Assembly (NCBI GenBank): GCA_938044055.1
Contig: CALIQO010000301.1
Coordinates: 1 to 5,199 of the forward strand
Length of the DNA stretch: 5,199 bases
Direction: 5' to 3'
Origin: an uncultured Saprospiraceae bacterium
GTDB lineage: Bacteria > Bacteroidota > Bacteroidia > Chitinophagales > Saprospiraceae
The first letter of the stretch is position 1. Each line of letters opens with the position of its first letter. Position numbers and translations under genes: made by a program. Shown here one piece after another: positions 1 to 5,199 of this stretch. Under the pieces are notes generated by a model. It worked only from the letters and a program-made list of their open reading frames with translations. It had not been told where the DNA came from and did no database searches.

Positions 1-2
1 TT

Positions 3-3000
3 CTATTCCTTCTCTTTCATAGGACTAAATAGGTCTATACTAAGCGCATCTACAGCTTCATGAAAATCTTTCCAATCTCCTCCAAAGAAACCATCTACCG
101 CTCCCGTTGTTTCTTCGGTTACCTTTATAGCCTTGTTCATAACGGCTCTGGTATTGCTGCCGGGTACTTTCCACGGAGTCCTCATATATCCTCTTACACT
201 TGAGAGTGTAGCATTAAGGGTATTAGGGTTTCTCTGGATTCCTTTCTTTCCTGGAGCATCCATAAATAGGTTGCTCAACGAATCTAACTTTCCTTCAATT
301 CCTTTAGCATCCTTAAGCAGTGACTTACTTGTAGAATCCAGCTGAACTTCCAGTACAGCTTTCACCACCTTCATGGTCTTACGGGCATTCTTGATTTTAT
401 TATAACTATCAGTAGCCGACTGCACATGTGTTTCATAATTAGCAGCTAATTCTTCATGCGCCTTAAGAGCCTCCATATCTTGATCTACTCTAGGATCTAG
501 CTTGACCGTAATCATTGTTGAATCCTTGTGGTCGCCATAGGCCAGCACCATCTTATAAGATCCTGGCATCACATCTCTACCACCAGGAGCATACTTGCTA
601 TTACCTCCTCTCCGTTCTTGTCTTCTCGGAAACCGTACTCCATCCCTATTCAATGTCCAAAACACTTTATTCATTCCCTCTTTAAGCTTAACTGAAGTTG
701 TTCTTATCGTGTCTCCGCCTGAATCTATAATCATCATAATGGCATCTTGAGGCTTTTTCTTTTTCTTCTTTTTATCATTCATTTCTGACTTGCCTTTCTC
801 CCCTTTCTTACTTTTCTTTTTCTTGTCCATTGCTGGCTTATCTTTCTCCTTCTTTTCAGCAGGTTTTACCCATACCGATACAACAGCAGATCCTGCTCCT
901 TTATTATCTCCTGTAAAATCTCCTTGAGCATTGAATCGAATTCCATCATAAGATCTGTAATAAGCATGGAATGCATCTTGTGGTTGAAAAACTGCAAGAT
1001 CTGTGTTTAAGAGATTGGTGCCTTCAGCAGCTAATTTTCTAAGCGGATTGATATCATCCAGAATCCAGAAAGCCCTACCAAATGTACCCAATACCAAATC
1101 CCCATACACAGGGTGAATCTTCATATCACGAACCTGAACAGATGGAAAACCCTCATCCCATTTCTGCCATCTTACACCTTTATTTAAGCTAAAATACAAT
1201 CCACCATCTGTACCTAGAAACAATAAATTCTCTTGTACGTCATCCTGAACAATAGATGTTGTGAAGGCCTTCACGTTGTTACCATCTGCTATTCTACGCC
1301 AGCTTTCACCATAGTCGGTTGTATGATAAGCATAAGGTGTATAATCGTTTCTACGATAATTATTAGCTACAATAAACGCCTCTCCAGCGTTAGAAGCAGA
1401 CACCTCGATCTGTGGAAGCCAAGAACCTGAAGGTAGACCGCTTAATCTATTGGCCATATTTTTCCATGTTTTTCCACCATCCTTAGTAATCTGCAGGTTT
1501 CCATCATCTGTTCCTACCCATATCACATTCTTATCAACAGGAGATGGAGCGATAGATAAACAAGTTGTATGATTTTCTGCATTGGTCGCATCGATGGTAA
1601 GACCACCACTTACATCTTGCTTCTGTTTCAAAGAATCGTTAGTAGTTAAATCTGGTGATAAAATCGTCCAGTTCTGTCCACAGTCTGAACTGTAGTGGAG
1701 ATATTGACTGCCGAAGTATATCCCACATTCATTAAATGGATCCTGAGCAAATGGTGCATTCCAATTGTATCGGAGCGGCTCGCCGTCAGGGTGAGCTGGT
1801 TTTACGAAATTAACCCTTCCTGTTTCTCGATCATAAAAACCTATGTTCCCTCCCTGAGATTGAGCATATCCATACCGACTATCTCCTGGAAAAGGACTTA
1901 CGTCAAATCCATCGCCGAAGTAAAGTTCTTGCCAGTCTGAGTTTCTTATTCCACCAGGCTTCAGAACAAATGAAGGTCCAATCCATGAGCCATTGTCTTG
2001 CATACCTCCATATACATTGTACGGAAAGTCATTATCAATGTTTACGTGATAAAATTGTCCGACGGGAATATTGTCAACAAACTCCCAGGTCTTTCCTCTG
2101 TCTCTACTGATAGTAGCTCCACCATCGTTACCATTAATAAGATAATCTGGATCTGTCGGAGATATCCAGAAAGCATGGTGATCGGGATGAACCGCATTGC
2201 CATAATCTGCTATCTGGGTAAAAGATTTCCCTCCATCCTCACTTAAAGATATATAGGTAAATAAGTTGAAAATCCTGTTCTCATTAGAAGGATCTACGAA
2301 TATATCAGAATAGTAAAATGGCCGATTTCCTATATTCTTTTTCGATACAAGAGACCACTTTTTTCCACCATCGACACTCTTATATAGGCCATTCTCTTTA
2401 GCTTCAATTAATGCATAGATTAGTCCTTTCTTAGAAGGAGCGAAAGACAAGCCGATCCTTCCTAAGTCACCCTTAGGCATTCCTTCTTTATCAGTTAACT
2501 TCTTCCAGTTATCTCCTCCGTCATAGGTGACATACATTCCTGAACCATCTCCACCAGATACGAAATCCCACGGTGTTCTTCTATGAGACCACATTCCTGC
2601 GACAAGGTGGTTAGGGTTATGTGGATTTACAACCAAGTCTCCAGGACCTGTTCTCTCGTCTACGTATAAAACATTCTCCCAGGTTTTACCTCCATCTATT
2701 GTTCTGTACACACCTCTATCTCTGCTATCACCCCATGGACTCCCTAAGGCTCCCGCATAAACTACATCCGGGTTATCTCTATGAACAACAACCCTATGGA
2801 TAACTTTGGTTTTTTCAAGACCCATCGATTTCCAAGATTGGCCTCCATCTATACTCTTGTAGATTCCACCGCCCACATTGACACTGTTCCGCGGATTGCC
2901 TTCCCCAGTTCCTACCCATATGACATCTGGATTAGATTGATCGATGGCAATCGAGCCTATCGATAAAGTAGGCATCTCGTCAAAAACAGGTTTCCAAGAA

Positions 3001-3218
3001 ATTCCACCATTTACTGATTTCCACACTCCACCACTGGCAGCACCTACGTATATAATATCTTCATTGCTTAAGTCTACATCGATTGCTGTTATCCTACCAC
3101 TCATTCCAGCTGGACCTATGTTTCTAAATTTCATTGCACTGAATTTTTCTAGATCTATCTGTCCATCAGAAGTCCAAGCCATCAGCATTAAAAGAATAAA
3201 GGGAAGTAATTTTTTCAT
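3..3218 (-). CDS. Secreted VPS10/sortilin-like beta-propeller protein with Asp-box (BNR) repeats
   Basis: A complete 1071-residue protein ending in TAG. The start at 3218 is chosen because it begins directly with a Sec signal peptide (MKKLLPFILLMLMAWTSDGQ, residues 1-20, no lipobox Cys). An upstream in-frame ATG at 3263 would put 15 charged residues before it. Eleven Asp-boxes of the S/T-x-D-x-G-x-x-W type start at residues 68, 122, 173, 231, 281, 326, 371, 510, 578, 633 and 677; those at 68 and 677 have Asn for Asp, and the one at 326 ends in Phe. This indicates one or two beta-propellers over about residues 25-725. Family-like motifs are HPDHHAFW (344-351), GNDGG (363-367) and GGMQDNGSW (404-412). 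Residues 775-910 resemble a FlgD-type Ig-like domain, interrupted by a Lys-rich insert. Residues 910-985 look helical. No type IX secretion C-terminal sorting domain is visible. Such proteins are often annotated as glycosyl hydrolases because they resemble GH74 and sialidase propellers, but the substrate is unknown and I do not assert an enzyme activity. Confidence 0.93.
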   Translation of the reverse strand: MKKLLPFILLMLMAWTSDGQIDLEKFSAMKFRNIGPAGMSGRITAIDVDLSNEDIIYVGAASGGVWKSVNGGISWKPVFDEMPTLSIGSIAIDQSNPDVIWVGTGEGNPRNSVNVGGGIYKSIDGGQSWKSMGLEKTKVIHRVVVHRDNPDVVYAGALGSPWGDSRDRGVYRTIDGGKTWENVLYVDERTGPGDLVVNPHNPNHLVAGMWSHRRTPWDFVSGGDGSGMYVTYDGGDNWKKLTDKEGMPKGDLGRIGLSFAPSKKGLIYALIEAKENGLYKSVDGGKKWSLVSKKNIGNRPFYYSDIFVDPSNENRIFNLFTYISLSEDGGKSFTQIADYGNAVHPDHHAFWISPTDPDYLINGNDGGATISRDRGKTWEFVDNIPVGQFYHVNIDNDFPYNVYGGMQDNGSWIGPSFVLKPGGIRNSDWQELYFGDGFDVSPFPGDSRYGYAQSQGGNIGFYDRETGRVNFVKPAHPDGEPLRYNWNAPFAQDPFNECGIYFGSQYLHYSSDCGQNWTILSPDLTTNDSLKQKQDVSGGLTIDATNAENHTTCLSIAPSPVDKNVIWVGTDDGNLQITKDGGKTWKNMANRLSGLPSGSWLPQIEVSASNAGEAFIVANNYRRNDYTPYAYHTTDYGESWRRIADGNNVKAFTTSIVQDDVQENLLFLGTDGGLYFSLNKGVRWQKWDEGFPSVQVRDMKIHPVYGDLVLGTFGRAFWILDDINPLRKLAAEGTNLLNTDLAVFQPQDAFHAYYRSYDGIRFNAQGDFTGDNKGAGSAVVSVWVKPAEKKEKDKPAMDKKKKSKKGEKGKSEMNDKKKKKKKPQDAIMMIIDSGGDTIRTTSVKLKEGMNKVFWTLNRDGVRFPRRQERRGGNSKYAPGGRDVMPGSYKMVLAYGDHKDSTMITVKLDPRVDQDMEALKAHEELAANYETHVQSATDSYNKIKNARKTMKVVKAVLEVQLDSTSKSLLKDAKGIEGKLDSLSNLFMDAPGKKGIQRNPNTLNATLSSVRGYMRTPWKVPGSNTRAVMNKAIKVTEETTGAVDGFFGGDWKDFHEAVDALSIDLFSPMKEKE
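753..866 (-). other. Lysine-rich low-complexity insert in the secreted propeller protein
   Basis: Residues 785-822 of the minus-strand protein contain 20 lysines in 38 residues, including a run of seven (816-822), mixed with Glu, Asp, Ser and Gly. The segment interrupts what looks like two neighbouring strands of the Ig-like domain (SAVVSVWV before, DAIMMIIDSGGD after), so it is probably a long, flexible, highly positive surface loop. The reading frame stays open and matches the family on both sides, so this is not a frameshift. The underlying DNA is a purine-rich AAA/AAG tract that could vary in length by slippage. Confidence 0.85.
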
Positions 3219-3276
3219 ATCCGTGATTTCTTTAAGGTATGTAAAGCGTTCTTTAATTATCAATTATTGAGCATAC

Positions 3277-3291
3277 GATGATGTAATCATC
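3277..3291. repeat. Short inverted repeat in the leader of the propeller gene
   Basis: GATGAT-GTA-ATCATC is a perfect 6-bp inverted repeat with a 3-nt centre. It lies 20-34 bp downstream of the predicted minus-strand -7 element, so it would fall in the 5' untranslated part of the message. It could be a repressor operator or a small weak RNA hairpin. With such short arms in AT-rich DNA it may also be chance. Confidence 0.35.
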
Positions 3292-3310
3292 AAAGCAACT
3301 TACTTAAAGT

Positions 3311-3318
3311 CAAATTTA
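3311..3318 (-). promoter_or_regulatory. Candidate -7 element for the propeller gene
   Basis: Read on the minus strand this is TAAATTTG, an exact match to the Bacteroidota housekeeping -7 consensus TAnnTTTG. Transcription would start near 3305, giving a leader of about 88 nt before the ATG at 3218. I cannot see a convincing TTG/TTTG -33 element at the expected distance (plus-strand positions about 3336-3342 read purine-rich AAAGAAA), so the promoter may be weak or activator-dependent. Confidence 0.5.
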
Positions 3319-3389
3319 TAAATATTCTTGAGAGGAAAGAAAAAGACTAAAACGAGGATGATTTGTAAGGCGCATAGACATAATTCAGT

Positions 3390-3406
3390 GTTAATCACTA
3401 ATTAAC
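3390..3406. repeat. Short inverted repeat in mid-intergenic region
   Basis: GTTAAT-CACTA-ATTAAC is a perfect 6-bp inverted repeat with a 5-nt centre. It lies about 72 bp upstream of the minus-strand -7 element and over 200 bp upstream of the plus-strand one. The form would suit a dimeric regulator binding site, but the arms are AT-rich and no second copy is seen, so chance is a real possibility. Confidence 0.3.
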
Positions 3407-3461
3407 TTCCTAAAACATGTCACGTTTTTCCTAAATCTGGCTTATAAAAATGTTCAAGATA

Positions 3462-3556
3462 TGATTCGATTAATGATTGAGCGTCACGAATCAGAATAAT
3501 AGGCATTCAACCGAATGTACATAAATAGCACCTTTTTAATATAAAGGTGCTTTTTT
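3462..3556 (+). ncRNA. Candidate small structured RNA or leader ending in an intrinsic terminator
   Basis: Three hairpins stand in a row on the plus strand. The first pairs TGATTCG (3462-3468) with CGAATCA (3487-3493); an inner TGA/TCA pairing (3474-3476 with 3484-3486) closes a 7-nt loop after a 5-nt bulge. The second is CATTC-AACC-GAATG (3504-3517). The third is the strong terminator at 3527-3551 with its T-tract. No coding gene on this strand precedes the terminator inside the intergenic region, so something non-coding may end here. The 5' end is unknown: the only -7-like sequence nearby is TAAATCTG (3432-3439, one mismatch), which would give an RNA of about 110 nt. I do not recognise a known RNA family. 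The alternative is an attenuator in a long leader of the BatA-type gene. Confidence 0.27.
3527..3556 (+). terminator. Rho-independent terminator, plus strand
   Basis: AGCACCTTT (3527-3535) pairs perfectly with AAAGGTGCT (3543-3551) across a 7-nt loop, giving a 9-bp stem. A run of six T (3551-3556) follows, then C and further T. Only the plus strand has the T-tract; on the minus strand the hairpin is followed by ATTTATGT, so termination in that direction would be poor. It sits 73 bp upstream of the BatA-type start codon and may insulate that gene from upstream transcription or end a small RNA. Confidence 0.8.
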
Positions 3557-3614
3557 CTTTCGTTAATATATACATAACTACACTAAGCCTACATGCTATT
3601 TCATTGAAGTATTC

Positions 3615-3622
3615 TATTTTTG
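3615..3622 (+). promoter_or_regulatory. Candidate -7 element directly before the BatA-type gene
   Basis: TATTTTTG matches the Bacteroidota -7 consensus TAnnTTTG exactly and ends 6 bp before the ATG at 3629. Transcription would then begin at or within a few bases of the start codon, producing a leaderless or nearly leaderless message, consistent with no Shine-Dalgarno being visible. No clear -33 TTG is present at the usual spacing. The element lies downstream of the terminator at 3527-3556, so the gene can be expressed even if upstream transcription stops there. Confidence 0.5.
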
Positions 3623-3628
3623 CCGACT

Positions 3629-5199
3629 ATGGAATTTTTATATCCTTCCTTCTTATGGGCATTGTTGTTATTGGCCATACCTATAATTGTCCATCTGTTT
3701 TACTTCAGAAGGTTCAAGAAGGTAGCATTTACCAATGTCAGGTTACTAGAAGAAATAAAAGAAGAAACCTCTTCGAGAAATAAATTGAGAGAACTTCTTA
3801 TCCTTCTAAGTAGATTACTTGCTCTAGGTCTTCTTATTGCAGCATTCGCTCAACCCTATCTTCCAAAGGGAAATGAGGTTAAAGCAGGAAATAGCGCTGT
3901 CAGTATTTTCATTGACAATTCGTTTTCAATGAGAGCAGAGTCTGCGCAGACACCACTTATAGACATCGCTAAAGAAAAAGCTCGGCAGATAATAGCAGCC
4001 TATAGTGAGAGTGATGTGTTTCAGATTTTAACGCATGACTTAGAAGGAAGGCATCAGCGCATGATTCCTAAGGAAGATGCTATCAACTTAATAGACGAAA
4101 TACAACTTTCTCCTGCGGTTGAACCCTTAAGCATAATCATGAATCGCCAGAAACAGGCCATGGAAGCTGAAGGAGAGAATAAAATATCTTATCTACTCTC
4201 TGATTTTCAATCTTCCATTGTAGATGAGCTAGATGTGGATACCCTTGTAGAATACAATTTCATCCCTGTACGCTCAGTTCAAGAAAACAATATTGTTATA
4301 GATACAGCATACTTAGAAGCAGGGTTGGCCTTTCTAGGGCAGGACAATATTCTGAAGGTTAAGCTCAGAAATTACGGGACTGAAGATGCCGACAATGTTA
4401 GGCTTTCCATATTAAAAGATGGACAGGAGAGGCCAGAAGGCCAATATTCAATCGGCGCTGACGGCAGTGTAGATGTAGAAATTGTTCTATCTATTCTACA
4501 ACCTGGATGGCATCGTGCTGTTATTAAGATTGCCGATTACCCTGTACAATTTGATGACAGTTACTATATATCTTTTTATGTTGATGAATCTCTTGATGTA
4601 TTGGTTTTATCAGATGCAGGTGAGAATAGATACCTCAATGCTTTATTCGGAGGGTTAAGTACATTTGACGTAAGTTACACCTCCTCTACCCGGCTAGACT
4701 ATAGTAAACTAAATGATTATAGGCTGATAATCTTACATGATATCGGCGGTTTCACTTCAGGATTGTCTTCTAGTTTAAAGCAATATGTGGCCCAGGGTGG
4801 TAAGTTGTTGATGTTTCCTAGTAAAAATGAAAACATACAGTCTGTCAATAATTTCTTGAATTCTGTAGGTGGTAATAATCTAGTTGAAAAGGTAGCTGGA
4901 AGCAAGATAGTCGGTTCCATCAATACCGATGAATTTATATTTAAGGAAGTGTTCCAGCAGAATTCTAGGAATATAACTCTTCCAGAATCTAAGGAAAATT
5001 ACAAAATTACAAGATATCAATCTCGACCAGAAGAAACCTTGATGACTTACCGAGATGGCAGTCCTTACTTAGTTAAGTATGATTATGATGGAGGCATTGT
5101 ATACTTGTGCGTAGCTCCGATAGATAGAGAGCTTAATTCGCTGGTTCTTAATGCTGAGATATTCGTACCTATGATTTATAAAATGAGTATTGCTTCTGC
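3629..5199 (+). CDS. BatA-type membrane protein with vWA domain (3'-truncated by window edge)
   Basis: The open frame starts at ATG 3629; an in-frame TGA at 3605-3607 blocks any longer ATG start. It runs off the window after 523 complete codons with no stop. Residues 1-80 match the BatA/aerotolerance-regulator N-terminal domain: one membrane segment (about 7-26), a basic loop with RRFKK, the FTNVRLLEEI stretch, then a second membrane segment (about 56-74). A vWA-like domain follows (about 90-195) with the MIDAS-type DNSFS (D96, S98, S100) and a later SDF (191-193) in the place of the usual (T/S)DG strand end. Residues 220-317 look like an Ig/CARDB fold. Residues 321-400 (LDVLVLSD, DYRLIILHD, YVAQGGKLLMFPS) look like a Rossmann/GATase-I-like domain. 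By the positive-inside rule the loop is cytoplasmic and the vWA part periplasmic. Related Bacteroidota proteins are usually somewhat under 700 residues, with a last membrane segment near the end that is not visible here. Bat proteins were linked to aerotolerance in Bacteroides, but this stand-alone type has no established role; it need not belong to a bat operon. Confidence 0.88.
   Translation, partial: MEFLYPSFLWALLLLAIPIIVHLFYFRRFKKVAFTNVRLLEEIKEETSSRNKLRELLILLSRLLALGLLIAAFAQPYLPKGNEVKAGNSAVSIFIDNSFSMRAESAQTPLIDIAKEKARQIIAAYSESDVFQILTHDLEGRHQRMIPKEDAINLIDEIQLSPAVEPLSIIMNRQKQAMEAEGENKISYLLSDFQSSIVDELDVDTLVEYNFIPVRSVQENNIVIDTAYLEAGLAFLGQDNILKVKLRNYGTEDADNVRLSILKDGQERPEGQYSIGADGSVDVEIVLSILQPGWHRAVIKIADYPVQFDDSYYISFYVDESLDVLVLSDAGENRYLNALFGGLSTFDVSYTSSTRLDYSKLNDYRLIILHDIGGFTSGLSSSLKQYVAQGGKLLMFPSKNENIQSVNNFLNSVGGNNLVEKVAGSKIVGSINTDEFIFKEVFQQNSRNITLPESKENYKITRYQSRPEETLMTYRDGSPYLVKYDYDGGIVYLCVAPIDRELNSLVLNAEIFVPMIYKMSIAS

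Larger units (their letters stand above)
3219..3628. other. Divergent intergenic region, no coding gene
   Basis: This AT-rich stretch of about 410 bp separates the two divergent start codons. I find no plausible protein gene in it, and no tRNA cloverleaf or rRNA sequence. It contains the minus-strand promoter and a leader of about 85-90 nt for the propeller gene, two short inverted repeats (3277-3291 and 3390-3406), a hairpin cluster ending in an intrinsic terminator (3462-3556), and a plus-strand promoter element immediately before the BatA-type start. The part from about 3320 to 3389 shows no structure I can interpret. Confidence 0.85.

Noticed and set aside
3219..3263. A 15-residue N-terminal extension of the propeller protein starting at ATG 3263
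   Set aside because: It would place charged residues ahead of a textbook signal peptide that begins at Met 3218; the shorter start explains the sequence better.
133..3270. Several plus-strand open frames of 60-108 codons opposite the propeller gene
   Set aside because: They are antisense shadows of a well-supported coding frame, with no domain, signal or initiation context of their own.
3462..3493. A tRNA suggested by TTCGATT in the hairpin region
   Set aside because: No acceptor stem, anticodon arm or CCA end can be drawn around it.
3620..3622. TTG as an alternative start for the BatA-type gene
   Set aside because: It lies inside the predicted -7 element and adds only three residues; family members start with M-x-F-L-x-P like the ATG at 3629.
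3547..3783. A 78-codon plus-strand frame overlapping the start of the BatA-type gene
   Set aside because: It begins inside the terminator T-tract and runs out of frame through the well-supported BatA N-terminal domain.
4717..4923. A 68-codon minus-strand frame inside the BatA-type gene
   Set aside because: It is antisense to a continuous 523-codon frame with recognisable domains, and its translation looks like a shadow.
1..5199. Mobile element, CRISPR array or defence system
   Set aside because: No transposase, integrase, terminal repeats, regularly spaced repeats or defence domains are visible; both genes look like ordinary chromosomal genes of Bacteroidota.

Overview
The window looks like chromosome from a member of the Bacteroidota, probably the Cytophagales/Flavobacteriia side. 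Three things point there: both protein families are typical of that phylum, the sequence is AT-rich, and each gene has a close match to the Bacteroidota -7 promoter element (TAnnTTTG) upstream. I see no clear Shine-Dalgarno sequence at either start, as is usual in this phylum.

Layout: two divergently oriented genes are separated by a non-coding region of about 410 bp. On the minus strand (3-3218) is one complete 1071-residue secreted protein. It has a signal peptide, a large VPS10/sortilin-like beta-propeller region with eleven Asp-box (BNR) repeats, an Ig-like domain carrying a lysine-rich insert, and a helical C-terminus. On the plus strand (3629 to the window edge) is the first 523 codons of a BatA-type protein. 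It shows two N-terminal membrane segments, a vWA domain with a MIDAS-like DNSFS motif, an Ig/CARDB-like section and a Rossmann/GATase-like section. Its C-terminus lies outside the window.

The intergenic region (3219-3628) holds a promoter for each gene, two short inverted repeats, and a strong plus-strand intrinsic terminator (3527-3556) with no coding gene before it. Two smaller hairpins lie just upstream of that terminator, so a small RNA or a leader/attenuator of the BatA-type gene is possible. This is the least explained part of the window.

The two genes are divergent and I see no evidence that they work together. One product is exported and probably periplasmic or surface-associated; the other is anchored in the inner membrane. 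No mobile element, CRISPR array, tRNA or rRNA is visible, and I found no convincing new multi-gene system.
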